Of a stretch of 64,000 nt of DNA, positions 38,536 through 50,400 are shown in pieces. The position numbers and the translations under genes were made by a program. The stretch's first letter is position 1. Every line of letters starts with the position of its first letter. Under the pieces are notes generated by a model. That model did not search any database and was not told the origin of the DNA. It saw only the letters and a program-made list of their open reading frames with translations. Source of the DNA: Parasponia andersonii (lineage: Eukaryota > Streptophyta > Magnoliopsida > Rosales > Cannabaceae); the NCBI GenBank assembly GCA_002914805.1, contig JXTB01000398.1, positions 77,272 through 141,271 of the forward strand, given 5' to 3'.

Positions 38536-40300
38536 TGTTGAGAAATTAAGGTTTCAATCTTACTTACTCTTATTTTAAAGATATCAAATATTTGATTTAG
38601 TACTAATGATTTAACTTGAGTGTGTAGTGAAATAGCTTTAAAAATTCTAACTCAAACTAATCAAGGAATCAAGCTTGAAGATAGATGCATATTGGACTCA
38701 TTAGAATCAAGCTTGAAGTTGGACAATCAAGATACAAGACCATGCTTAGATAGGGTATATTTCATATTTAGTCTTGTATTTGATTTAGTTCATTGCACAT
38801 AAATTCTCTTTGCATTAGCTCATACTTTTCAAAAGAGTTTTCAAACTATCTTAAGCTTAAAATTGTTATTTTATTATAGAAGTTTAAAAATAGAAAATAA
38901 TGACTTTGAATGGGCAAAATATTTTTTAAAACATAATTAAGTTACAAGTATATTTGAAATCATGATTATTTGATATAGGCTAGAAAGAGATTTTCTAGTT
39001 AGAAACTAGAATATGTTTCGGTATAAATACTTTCTAAATTATTGTTAAATATCTTTGTGAAACTAAAATAAATTTGTAATAGCCAAAGTACTCTTTTAAA
39101 ATTGATTTTCAATATTTTTAAAGTGTTTAAAACAAGTTTAGAAGTCAGTTTTTGAAAAATGCAAAAATTTGTCAAAATCTAAAAAGTAACCAAATGATGA
39201 AATTGACAAAATAAGTTAGGTTTTTGGTCTACCGAAAGTTCCACTGATCTATTGATAATGACAGCAACAAAAAATATTACCGTTAAAAAAGCACTACCAA
39301 CGGCTAACTTTGTCGGTCTATCGAATACTCACTTTTGGTCTACCGAAAATAACAGAAAGTGTATCTAACAGTTATAAATGACTAGTTTTCAATCAAGCTT
39401 ATAAATAAAAGCTATTTTAAGACTTAAAAAAGACTTTGCATGAACCTAAATTGTTATCCAACTACTTTCAAAATCTAAAAACATATTTCTACATTGAATT
39501 AACTTTCAAATAATATTGAGCTAATCTTAGAGTATTTATTGTGCATTGTTCTCTAATCTCCTAAGCCAAAATTATATTTGTTACTTTTGAGAGGAGAGTT
39601 TGTGAGTGTATTCACTCTTGTATTGAAAAACTATTTGAGTGTGAGGTATGGTTGGCACTGGAGTCATAAACAACCATGTATAGATGAGATTGCCACCAGA
39701 ATAAAAACAATCCGATCTAGGTGAGGTTACCACTGGAGCTCAAACAACTCAAGTGTCAGTGAGATTATCACTAGAGTCTAAACAACTTGTAAGTTAGTGA
39801 GATTGGAACTATTGTCTAAACAATCTAAGTAGGTGAAGATTGACACTAGAGTCAAAACAATTTGTGGTTAGGCGTGATAGAGGCAGATTCAAGACTATTG
39901 TAAAGGTTGGATGAGCTTGAGAAGAATTTACTCTGTTTGTACAAGGGTCGGTCAAACCCATAATCTTGATCTGAATAGTAGAATCTCAAAGCAAGTTACC
40001 CAGGGCCGGAGACGTAGATAAACCATCGTGTTTGTTGAACCTCATAAAAACCAAGTTTGCACTTTCTCTATATTTACACTTTTTACTTTATTGGAAGCTA
40101 TTTAATTGAATGTTCGCTATTTAGTGTGCTTAATATACTTGCTATTATTGCTATATGTTTGGTATTATTGTTGATTTAGCTTAAAAGTTTCAAAATAATG
40201 GTCTATGATTTTAAATAGTTGAAAATTTTTTTAAAATAATTTAAAACCCAATTCACCTGCCCTCTTAAGTTATCAATCTTAGGCTAACAAATAACTAATA
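38536..40300 (+). repeat. 3' LTR of SIRE-like copy A
   Basis: It starts TGTTGAGAAATTAAGG after the purine tract and ends directly before the TAAAT target duplication. It is colinear with 32127-33909, including the ~38-bp array. Confidence 0.87.
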
Positions 40301-41311
40301 TAAATCTGTAAGTAATATTTTATTGTCCTTACGTTATTCAGTTACTGCTAATTTTTTGAACTCATATTTAGCATATAAGATTTAAATTTCATAATTTTGT
40401 TACTTATTGGAGTTGCCTTTTTTTAGAACTTCAAGAAATTCCTGATTATCGTAATATATAGTCTTAATAAATTTTGACATATCATTTTTCCTTTTATTTT
40501 TGGCTTTCTTCACTCCAATGGGTCATTGAGACTAATTACCACCAATTTTCTCACCAGTTGTATTAAAATTAAGTGTAGAAAAATTAAGATATGCCAATAT
40601 AGGAGATTCTATAGGGGACGACTCGAACTATAAAAATGCAAAGTTACCAGTTTGCCTTTGAAGGACAGGTGTTGAATTGTTAACATTATCAGAAATTTTT
40701 TTCATATCCTTTAGGATAGGCCACATATGATCAAATTTGAATTCTTTCTTAAAATTTGTATCTTGTACTAATAATACTTTTGCTAGATTTAACTACACAA
40801 AAAAATATATATATTTTGCTAAATAAACCTCAATAGAAAGTTAAATTTGTATATAAATTAAAACAAAAAATACTCACAATATTTTGTTTAAATGCTGTAC
40901 TTGGATTAAGATTCTCAATTTATTTTACACATCCCCTTAATTTTGACACAATTGTTTTGATAGTTTACCATCGACTTTGTAAAGATATTTTGCCTCGAGT
41001 TTCAATGATAGATTATGGTAGGTTGTTATTATATTTATTTTCAATTCTAGACCAAAAATGATCGCTAGTTTGGTTTATACCTAAAATTGGGTTTGGGAAA
41101 TATCAAGATATGCACGACATAAGTGCATACTTTCTAAAACTGTGTATCTAAAACTTTGATGACTTGGGCCGACAATTTTTGTTTTTTGGATAGATAAAGG
41201 TAAAGATAAGATAGGTATTTTTAAAAGTGAAGAGTAGATAGGATAATATTAATTGAAGAAATTTATGTGAATAGATTGTATGACCTTCTTCAGAATTTAT
41301 ACAAAAGTTCA

Positions 41312-41850
41312 GATAAGATAGAAATTTTCAAAATCCTAATCCTACAGTTTAGATTTAGATGAAACCTATCCTACAGTTTGAATTTAAGTCAGAGATATCT
41401 TATCTTCATATTTAAAAAAAAGATAAGATATGATTTTTGAAAAACCCTAATCCTATGGTGTAGATGTAGGTTAAATTTATCATACGGTTCAGATTTTAAG
41501 TCAGAGATATCTTATCTTCAGATGTTGAAAAAAGTGAAGATAAAATAGAAATTTTAAAAATCTTAATCCTATAGTTTAGACTTGGATGAAATCCATCTTA
41601 TGGTTTGGATTTAAGTCAGAGATATCTTATCTTCAGATTTTTAAAAAATGAAGATAAGATATGATTTTTAAAAAATTCTAATCCTACAGTGTAAATGTGG
41701 GTGAAATCTATTCTACAATTCAGATTTTAAGTTAGAGATATCTTATCTTCAGATATTGAAAAATGTGAAGATAAGATAGAAATTTAGAAATCCTAATCAT
41801 ACAGTCTAGAGTATAGTAAAATTTAGCCCACAGTTTAGGTTTCAGGTTCG
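41312..41850. repeat. ~110-117-bp tandem array with GATAAG hairpins
   Basis: Five units start at about 41312, 41422, 41539, 41653 and 41770. Each contains GATAAGATA, CCTAATCCTACAGT and GAGATATCTTATCTTCAGAT. The end of each unit (TCTTATCTTC) pairs with the start of the next (GAAGATAAGA) to form a short hairpin at every junction. Odd units read GATAGAAATTT and even units GATATGATTTT, so the higher-order unit is a dimer of about 230 bp. The array lies between the divergent ORF1 and transposase genes of the Harbinger element, where their promoters should be. Confidence 0.88.
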
Positions 41851-42083
41851 AGATTTCTTAATATTAGATACCGCGATCTTCAACAATACATAAAAACCCG
41901 AAATCTATCAAAGTTTTCTACAATACACTAAGTTAAATAACTTTAAATCTCATTTTATCAAGTGTATATGATTTTTAAAAATGAATTTCATTTCGGGAAG
42001 TCCATCTTATCACTTTCTTTTGCTTCATCATTTTCTAATAGCGAAAATAAAGATGATAATCAACTTATCTATGATCTTGAAAC

Positions 42084-42087
<4 letters not shown>

Positions 42088-42120
<33 letters not shown>
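42088..42120 (+). repeat. (GA)n microsatellite within the transposase frame
   Basis: A 33-base GA run in the N-terminal part of the transposase reads as alternating Arg-Glu in the open frame. Confidence 0.95.
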
Positions 42121-42121
<1 letters not shown>

Positions 42122-42457
42122 AAGAAGTAATTTCTCATTGGGTTAATAATAACAACAATCACATCAATCACTTTCTCAACTGACAAAATCAATAAGTGAC
42201 TCATGGAGGCTTAATTCCTAGTCATATAGTGGTCAATCGTGATCGAGAAGCTGCCGATTGAAATTTCTTCACTGATTATTTTGTGGAAAACCCAAGATTT
42301 AATGAATCGATGTTTCGTAAGCAATTCAAGATGAGTCGAAATTTATTCCTTTGCATAGTAAATGTCGTGCAAGATCATGACAATTATTTCTTGCAGACTC
42401 AGATTGTCGGGTTTACAAAAAATTATAGATGTGTTTCATAACTTGGCGTATAGTGTA

Positions 42458-44430
42458 TGTTGAGGTCAAATAAAATGGGCAGCCACCTTTGTAGAAAGTC
42501 AACATTGTTGGCTTGACAATTTAATACCAAATCGCCAGTCTATTTTTGTTGACAATGGATAACCATAGTAGGCTACTAACTATGTGAAGGGGAAGAGATT
42601 TAGCCTGTAAATAGACCTCTTCACAACTCTATGAAAACATCCCAAAAATTAGAAGCATTTCATGTTCTTTCTTTTAATTAAATCATTTTCTTTTCTCTTT
42701 GTTTCTCCAATCAAAGAGAGTGAAGTTTCTTTGTGCAAGTGGAGGTTTTAAAGAGTGACAGTGTAAAATATGAGTGAGAGAATATATATGAGAAAGTGCT
42801 TAGGTGTAGTTGAGATCAATGTCACGAGTGAGTGTTTATAAATACTGTGTAAATTTTCTCTCTATAGTGAAAGATTTGTAACAATTCCGTGAACGTAACC
42901 CAAGTTAAGTGAACCACGTACGTTTGTATTTTATTCCTGTATTTATTTCCAAAGGTATTGTTCACATATATAGTAAGTTAGTGGGAAGGTGATTTTTTTC
43001 TAATAATTGGTATCAGAGAAACAAGTTGTGGTAGGTTTTCGGCACTCTAAGGCTTGGTTGTAGTATAAAAAGTTTTGTGTAAGGAAGTGAGAGCATTTGA
43101 ACTCTCTAGGGAACTTTCTTGGCGGGTTTCTCAAGCAAAAAAATGCAAAACAATATGTCCGGAATCAAGTATGCAATTTTGATCAAAGTTGATTTGGACA
43201 AATTTGACAGCAACATCAATTTGGCTTGTGGCAAGTTCAAGTCAAGGATTTGTTAATTCAATCTGGTCTGCACAAGGTTTCAAAGGGAATAGATATTTCT
43301 AAGAAAGCCAAAATTAACGATGAAGACTGGGAAGATCTAGACAATAGAGCTACAAGTGCGATATAGATGTGCTTAGCAAAAAATATTCTAGCAAATGTGC
43401 TCTGAATATCTACAGCCAATGAACTCTAAGAAAACCTCGGAGAATTGTATCGAACGAGAGGAGTCTCAAATTGAGTGTACCTGAAAGAGCGGTTTTATAC
43501 GCTACGTATGAGTGAAAATACAACAATATCAAATCATTTAAGTGTCCTAAACGACATTATTTCTGAATTAGAGGCTATTGGAGTTAAGACTGATGACGAG
43601 GACAAAGCATTGCAACTTATTTTGTCTCTTCCGTCTTCTTATGAGCATATGAAACTAATTCTGATGTATGAGAAGGAGACCATGATTTTTTCAGAAGTGA
43701 CGAGCAAACTATTTTCTGAAGAAAGACGGCAGAGCAATGGTGGAAATAATATATCATTTGAAGATCTAGCATTAACAGTCGAAAAAAGAGAAGAAACTTC
43801 AATAAGAAGAATATCGCCTATTGGATGAAACTTCAATAAGAAGAATATCGCCTATTGGATGTGCAGACAAGCAGGGCATGAAAAAAGAAATTGCCTTAAA
43901 GGTGGAGCGAGCTTAGCTAGATGCTCCAAGTCTGATGAAACTTCTAATATTGCCTTCTATAACAGAGGCATAGAAGATACTCTGTGATAAAAAGATGTAC
44001 ATTCTCATGACAATACTGTTGATTTCTAAAATTATCATGAAAGAGAATGTGTAGTAGTGTCAAATTTAAGACTCACAAGTTTGTGCACGGAAATTGATTT
44101 GGCATTAATGTAAGGTGTGTGATGAATGATGTCGATGGCTGATGGACTTTTGAAAAAGCAAAATATAGGAGCCAACACCATATTTATCAGCAAAGTTATT
44201 TTGACATGAGCCGAGATGAAATTTTCAGAATTTGTTAATTCTATGTTGTATACTCATACGATGGAGTATAATTGTCGGTCAAGATAATGATATCAACATA
44301 AGCTATGAGATAAGCTATTATATTGATCGTGTGTGAACATATGATAAAATCAAGTCTTCAAATGAGAGATTATTGAGTCAAATAAAATGGGCCGCCGCTT
44401 TTGTAGAAAGTCAACAATGGCTGCCCATTT
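42458..44430 (+). mobile_element. Ty1-copia fragment inserted in the Harbinger transposase
   Basis: A left LTR of about 550 bp (42458-43005, beginning TGTTGAGGTCAAATAAAATG) is followed by a primer-binding site (TGGTATCAGAG, 43008-43018) and a copia gag. A short stretch matching the LTR start recurs at 44371-44416, after which Harbinger transposase sequence resumes. It is a small, incomplete, broken fossil. Target duplications were not resolved. Confidence 0.7.
43140..43985 (+). pseudogene. copia gag remnant
   Basis: The plus strand shows a UBN2-type gag (LKERFYTLRMSE, ISNHLSVLNDIISELEAIGV, LILSLPSSYEHMK at 43475-43828). It is followed near 43850-43890 by a CCHC-type knuckle segment (MCRQAGHEKRNC). 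It belongs to the copia fragment at 42458-44430 and is broken. Confidence 0.78.
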
Positions 44431-44670
44431 AGGGAGTCTAAATTGGAAGTGGAAGAATTATCCAGCAGCTTAAGTAAGATAGTACGCAAGTCATAGTGGA
44501 TATCTAACTATTATCTTGGAGGCTACAACTGATTATGATCTTTGGATTTGCATATTTTAGTATGCCAAGTTCTAATAATGATATTATTAGAGGCATCAAA
44601 TCTTTTTGCCAACCTTACTAATAGTATTACTCTCCCAACTCACTATGTTATTAAAGAAAAAAAGTATAAT

Positions 44671-45174
44671 ATGGGATTTTATTTAGCTGATGGTATATAT
44701 CCAAAATGAGTTACTCTAATACAAACTATTCATGATCTGCATTATCCAAAAAAAGAAACTTTTTGCAACGAAGTAAGAAGCATGTCGAAAATATGTAGAA
44801 CATGCATGTGGAGCTCTTCAGTCATGACTTACAATTCTCGTGGGACTAGCACATTTTTGGAAAAAAATATATTACATGATATAATGATTGTGTGCATAAT
44901 TATACACAACATAATAATTAAACATGGGATTTTATTTAGTTGATGGTATATCCAAAATGGGTTACTCTAATACAAACTATTCATGATCTGCATTGTCCAA
45001 AAAAAGAAACTTTTTGCAACGAAGTAAGAAGTATGTCGAAAATATGTAGACCATGCATGTGGAGCTCTTCAGTCATGATTTACAATTCTTGTGGGACTAG
45101 CACATTTTTGGAAAAAAATATATTACATGATATAATGATTGTGTGCATAATTATACACAACATAATAATTAAAC
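44671..45174 (+). repeat. Tandem duplication (~252 bp x2) inside the transposase
   Basis: Units 44671-44923 and 44924-45174 both start ATGGGATTTTATTTAG and are nearly identical, with only about six differences. They cover the YPKW...HDIM...HNIIIKH part of the transposase. Confidence 0.92.
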
Positions 45175-45853
45175 ATGAACGTGATATCAAGACACTAATT
45201 CATGATTTTATGAAAGTGCCAAGTCCAGAAATTGAAATGGTGGTAGATGAAAATGCTCGATTTGAACAATTTCTTTTGCGATATAGACAAATCAATGATA
45301 GAGAGGCTCATATTGCACTTAAAAATACATTAATTGGTCATTTGTAGGATGAATATAGTAATTCAGATGTTTAAATGTTGATCAATATGTAATATGATTT
45401 TCTATTGTAGTTTTTATATTTCATGTAATTTTTAAAAGTTTCTTAAGTACAACGTGTTTATATATAATGAGTAAACCATTAGTTCATAATTAAATATAAT
45501 TTATAATTTCGTAATTTATATTATATTATTATTTATGAAATTTCATAATTAATATAATTTATTAATATATCATTAAATTAATATGATTTATATAAGTATA
45601 TTAGTGAAATAATTGATTAAATAAAATATTCATAGAAAGTTAAGGGTTAAAAAGGAGATTTGGGTAAAAGATAGAGAGAATATTCTTTTTTGTTATAGAT
45701 AATATCTTTTTGATAGAGAATATTATTTTTGGTGTAGTATTTAGAGTAATGGGTAGGAGATGCGGGAAAAAAGATAGAGTAAAGTTGCTATATTTTAGAG
45801 TTTTGGTTGCTGTAAAATAGAGTTCTTAATTAGAAATGATCTAAAAACCCTAA

Positions 45854-47412
45854 AAAAATTAATTCAAGAACTCTTTTTTTTTTTTCCAAAGAAATATAAA
45901 TAGATTAGTATTTAGAATTTTATAAGCTTGGTTCCTTTATCTTAATTTATAAGGTGAGTTTTTATCGGGAAAACAAAAGGTTGAAGAAGATTAAGACAAA
46001 GGATTAAGAAACTTTTAAACGAATGAGTAGAAAAAGAAATTTCACTTGATTTTTTTTTTTACTGATGGACAATTTTGAAATAAGAAAGATTAAAATGAGA
46101 TATGTTAAGAAAATGTTTAATTTTCAAAATTTAAAGAAGTGTCTATTTAGAAGATGGATGAGGAGAGAAAAAGAGAAAAAAAAAAGTGACAATAGAGTCA
46201 CCTTTAAAATAATCAAACCAATGCAAAATGTGTGCTAATGGTATACCGGTGTGATCTTGTGCGTACGAAATTATAATTAATTCTTAATCAGATCGATAAT
46301 TATTTTAGTTTAATTTTATAAAGTTATTGGATATAGATCTTTGTAATTTTAACTCTAAACTCTAACTTATACAAAATTATAACTTCACATTTTAAGTCTA
46401 TGTAAATTTATAATTTTTGTATATAAATTGACAAACAAATTTCTCATTAAATCGAAATCTACATTAATGTTAAACATGAAATTTGTATTAATAATATCTT
46501 ATTTCTGCTGACCAGCACAAAAAATTTATTATAAATAAATTAAAATAGTTAGTACAAATCACTCAATTTATAGATAAATATTTAAATTTACAACATTTGA
46601 AATATAGAGAGAGTTTTGTACAAAAGAGATTAAAATTATATAAAAATCGTACTTAGGCAGGTAAATTTTTTTCAGCTATCCCAAAGTAGCATCTTTTTCT
46701 AATTTTACTGTCCAAATTCGTGTTCTTTCCAAGATATAGAAATCGCGCAGTCACTACGAATAAAAGGGTATCTTTGTTAGTCTTAAAAGAAGGTAAAAAC
46801 CAACTAAAGAACTTCAGAAACAATTTAAGATCCATAAAATCAAAGATATAACTGTATGTTTAAGACAGAAGGAAGGTTAACAGATGAGAACATGAAAAGA
46901 GACGTACAGTTCATGTTTGATCTACATTTTAAGGTATTTTGGTCAAATAAGAAACGTGAAAGAAGAGCTCATTCGGTGTTAAAAAACGTGCGCGGTTGGG
47001 TAATCAAATAGTGGACATTTACAACGTCAGCAAGAGACTCTTGAGACTTAAAAGGAGTCTCCATCCATTCAAGATAACCAGTCCCATGTTGATATTTTCT
47101 CTAAAGTTTACAGGAGAGCTCCTGGGTTTTACCGAGTTCAATTAGGTTCTTGACTCATTCATGTTAAACCCATCAGCCATGCCTACTTCTGTCAACCGTG
47201 GAAAAGAGATGTATCCATCGAGACACTAAGATCCAACTTTACTAAATTTCATACCCCCCAAAAACAATCCGATTCGCCAACCCAAGTATGAGTCATTTAG
47301 TGAGACTTGTGACACCAGTCACATGAAGGGACAATATGTGTCATGAAATGTGTTTATATCTGTAGCAGATAAAGTTGTAGCCTACTTTGCACGTTCACTC
47401 TATTTCAGACTA
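45854..47412. other. AT-rich spacer; right end is 3' flank of CNGC17
   Basis: No gene or defined repeat is seen. Composition rises to a more gene-like level from about 46900, consistent with the 3' untranslated region and downstream flank of CNGC17. A 60-codon ORF at 46653-46835 has no recognisable feature. Confidence 0.55.
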
Positions 47413-50400
47413 CTACTCATCATCAGGTTCGGCTGAAAAGTCCGGTTCTTCAGGTTTTGGTAACTTTGGCATCTCATCCTTGATCTTTTGAGCTCCTCTC
47501 CTAGTGTTAGCAGCAAACCTCGAGGCAAGTATTGTAACACCAAGATTCAGTTTTGCCCGAGAAGGATTTGAACCACTAGAGTAATAGTCCTCTTCTTCCT
47601 CTTGTCCAGTCTCATAGACTACTTGCTCTTCCAAAGCAAATGATTCCTTCATGCTTAGATCTTTCATAATCTTTCTTTTGTTGTATCGATGCCAAGCAGC
47701 CTGAATAAAGCAGGCTGCCCATGTCCTCCAATGGTGAGAGTAAAACCGGAAGGTGTGCTGAAGCTTCTTGCTGTGCAGGCGCCTAAATTGGTTGGCTACA
47801 AATTTGAGATCTTCAGCTCGCAGTGCAAAAGCTTCAACTTCATTCAGTGCCTTCACTGTTCTAGTTGAAGAAGGCAAGTTCACGGTGGATTTTGGAAGCA
47901 AAGCCCAGGACAGTAATTCCTCACCACAAAAATCTCCTGGTCTCAATGTAATCGAATTAAAGAAACCAGTTCGGCCTCCATTGGTAGTAGAGCTGTCAAG
48001 TGTACCTCTTATAATGAAAAGCATCTCCGTTACAGGGTCACCCTCACGAACAATGTAGGTTCCAGCAGTGCTTAGGCAGGATACTAGGCGCTCACATATT
48101 GCATCAAGCAATTGATCATCCATCTGCGAAAAGAAGGGTACCTGTATAATGATAAAAGCACGTGGGGTTAACATACTAATTTGGAAGCAAACTCACAAGC
48201 AACTAACATTTCCATTTGAGCGGATGTCCAATTATCGATAAAGATCTTGAATCATTTCCCTACATTAAAACTCCATGTTCAAATGGATGGCAGTACAGCT
48301 TATGCCAATGTTAAGTCATGTCATCACGACAGAAAGATCCATATGAACACATTAATGTTCAAGTCTGTAGCAAACATATTCACTTAGAAAAGCATTTCAA
48401 GGGCAAAATTTCACATCCAGTGCTTAGTTGGGTTTGAGAGAGACAATTCTTGATCATCAACAAATTGGAAAAGGTGAACTGGAGGTTGTAAGTTAGCAAA
48501 GGAAAAGTAGTTAGTACCATGCGAAAACCAGGATAGTAATGATTATTTTCACATCACAGATGAGAAACTCACATACATTGGTTGGAAAAAATGTCAGCAT
48601 TGGATACTAGGAAATGTCATACCCGTCGAACTAAATCTAAGCATAGATGTTGTTGGATATCACGACGGAGATCGACAGGTAACCCACGAAGTATAGATTC
48701 TTCATCAACACCACGAGTTGCAACCCACTTGTATTGAACAAAACGCCGAACACGCCGTCTTAAATCTTCAGGGAGTTGGCGATGCCTCATCCATTCCTCA
48801 GTGTCTCTTCGTTTAAGCCTCCATTCCTCAAGCCTCATGGTGATAGATTGCAAATAGGTCTACATTACGAAACAACTAGACCATTATCAAGCTAGTAAAA
48901 TATGTCATCATAGGGGAACACTTGAGAAAAGAAAAGGTGAATATTATAAGTGAGATTTCACCCACAGCTCATCTAAAATAGCCATGAAAATAGTGGGCTT
49001 CAGAGCATGACACTACCAGGGAGATGAGAGTTTATTACTACTACCAAAATATTAACAAAGGATTTGGTTTGGAGCCATAGCATTTTTTTATTATATACAA
49101 ACTATTAGTGAAATAAGATAAGCTTCCAGCAGAAAACAAAAAACAAAAAAAAAAAAAAAGATAAGCTGGGAATTAATTCTCTAACTAGAAAAATTATAAA
49201 TCATAGCTCCAAAACTATAACAAAAATTGCCAAGAAGGTGGTCACCTCGTCCATTATCGGTGACTAAAACATAGTATTACATTCTATAGCAAACATCCTC
49301 ATGCATGCAGACAAACAAAATAAAACATGCAGTGATACGAAAATCATGTTTTGTTTTGTTTCCTGATAGTGAATAACCAGCAACCCACCCATCCTGACTT
49401 GAGCTAGAGGGTGAAAACATAATGCAATTACGTATGAGAATCTTCACCCAGTGCACTTAAACTTCAAGATACAATATAGTGTGACAGAAGAAAGAATTGC
49501 AAAGGTCTACAAAGACTCATCCAAGAGATGTATGCAAATGATGAACAAGAAACATCTAACAAAGTTTTAATCAAAAGAGAAGTAATTTGAGTGGCAAGAA
49601 TCAAGGGCAAGAATTTTCTCACTACCTGCATATTCCCAATCAAATGGGAAAATAATACAAGACCCAAAATGGCAATGAGGATGGCAAATAACGTCTCTCC
49701 AATAAATGTAGTTGTCGCCAAATTCTGCCCATACGAACTGAGAAGATAAGGGAATAAAATATATTATCAATAACTTGGATGGTTTACAGAATTTTAATAC
49801 CATCTACTTAAACCCATTTCAAACAAGGAAAAAGTCCATTAATTTCCTCTTTCTACCACTTTATAATAAATGCAACATGTTCCAGGCACCTAAGACTAGT
49901 ATAAGCACCTTACAGATGTCAGTTAACTTTATAGTTTACAACAAACACTTACTAGGTAGTATAAATAACAATCTGGAAACTACAGATGAGAGATTTAGTT
50001 ACGAAGGAAAGGAAAGAATGGACTCTCCACATAATATGAATACAATTTATAGCATCCAAATCCTAGCATAAAAATAATACATTGTCCCAGAAACTCAGAA
50101 AAAGACAATCTACATAGCAAACTCTAGCACTGGTGTTAGCCTCCATCAAACAAGCGCGCTTTACAAAATCTTCTTAAAGTTCAAGGTTTCGTAGTATTAA
50201 GAGAAATTCAATCAACTCTAGCTTAAAGTTTCAGCATGTTGAAAGGGTATTTAATTCATTTGATCTTTAATAAGTCCCAGAAACCCAGACGAAGACAATC
50301 CATAAAGGAAACTCTAGCACAGGTGTTAGCATCAAAACCATAGCAGAAAAATAATCTCTTGTCCCATCAAAAAAGTGCATTTACAAAATCTTCTCAAAGT

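Larger units (their letters stand above)
32127..40300 (+). mobile_element. Ty1-copia LTR retrotransposon, SIRE-like, copy A (inside Harbinger ORF1)
   Basis: LTRs are at 32127-33909 (1,783 bp) and 38536-40300 (1,765 bp), with a perfect 5-bp target duplication TAAAT (32122-32126 and 40301-40305). A tRNA-Met-type primer-binding site follows the left LTR (33910-33925, decayed from ATTGGTATCATAGC) and a polypurine tract (AAAAAAGGAGAGAT, 38522-38535) precedes the right one. More purine tracts of the AAAAGGGGGAG type occur upstream (about 38297 and 38368), as in SIRE/Maximus elements. Gag and integrase remnants are recognisable, but I cannot recognise reverse transcriptase or RNase H. LTR divergence is about 9% by eye, so it is older than the copia pair at 2.5-15.9 kb. 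Broken fossil. Confidence 0.83.
31953..41200 (-). pseudogene. Harbinger ORF1 (Myb/trihelix-like DNA-binding protein), split by a retrotransposon
   Basis: The upstream part lies at about 40306-41200 on the minus strand. Its N-terminal block resembles the trihelix domain of plant Harbinger ORF1 proteins (LCRAYLDISQTQF, YLYKVDGKLSKQL), followed by LLVQDTNFKKEFKFDHMW and PIGVKKAKNKRK, the usual linker and basic region. The C-terminal end continues beyond the inserted retrotransposon at about 31953-32126, ending KLGGSKVDLPPY-stop, which matches the conserved tail of this family. In intact relatives ORF1 assists the transposase in binding the ends. This copy has in-frame stops in both parts, for example within the trihelix block, besides the 8.2-kb insertion. 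Confidence 0.7.
41966..45347 (+). pseudogene. Harbinger transposase (DDE/DUF4-type), interrupted
   Basis: The N-terminal part is at 41966-42457. It includes an acidic/(RE)n tract and, after a frame change, the family block NRDREAAD, DYFVENPRFNESMFRKQFKM and SRNLFLCIV (about 42230-42370), then LQKIIDVFHNLAYSV just before a retroelement insertion. The C-terminal part is at about 44431-45347: GSLNWKWKNYPAA, SSNNDI, YPKWVTLIQTIHD, HDIMIVCIIIHN and PSPEIEMVVDENARFEQFLLRYRQI. In active relatives the first block reads GSLDCMHW, so the first catalytic Asp appears replaced by Asn. The segment equivalent to VERAFG, which holds the last acidic residue, is not conserved. A ~250-bp piece is duplicated in tandem (44671-45174). 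Clearly a dead transposase. Confidence 0.78.
31389..45850. mobile_element. PIF/Harbinger DNA transposon, split by two retroelement insertions
   Basis: The left end GGGTTACTCCAACGGTCTAC (31389) and the right end, read inversely as GGGTTTTTAGATCATTTC (to 45850), are imperfect termini flanked by the expected 3-bp target duplication TAA (31386-31388 and 45851-45853). Both genes of an autonomous Harbinger are recognisable and divergently transcribed: Myb/trihelix-like ORF1 on the minus strand and a DDE transposase on the plus strand. Without the SIRE-like copy at 32127-40300 and the copia fragment at 42458-44430 the element is about 4.3 kb, a normal size for the family. It is inactive: both genes are interrupted and transposase residues are lost. 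Confidence 0.78.

Noticed and set aside
46653-46835. 60-codon minus-strand ORF in the spacer before CNGC17
   Set aside because: No motif, no splice context joining it to CNGC17, and composition like the surrounding spacer.
47768-48058. Plus-strand 96-codon ORF antisense to CNGC17 exon 7
   Set aside because: It is a shadow frame of a strongly coding exon.
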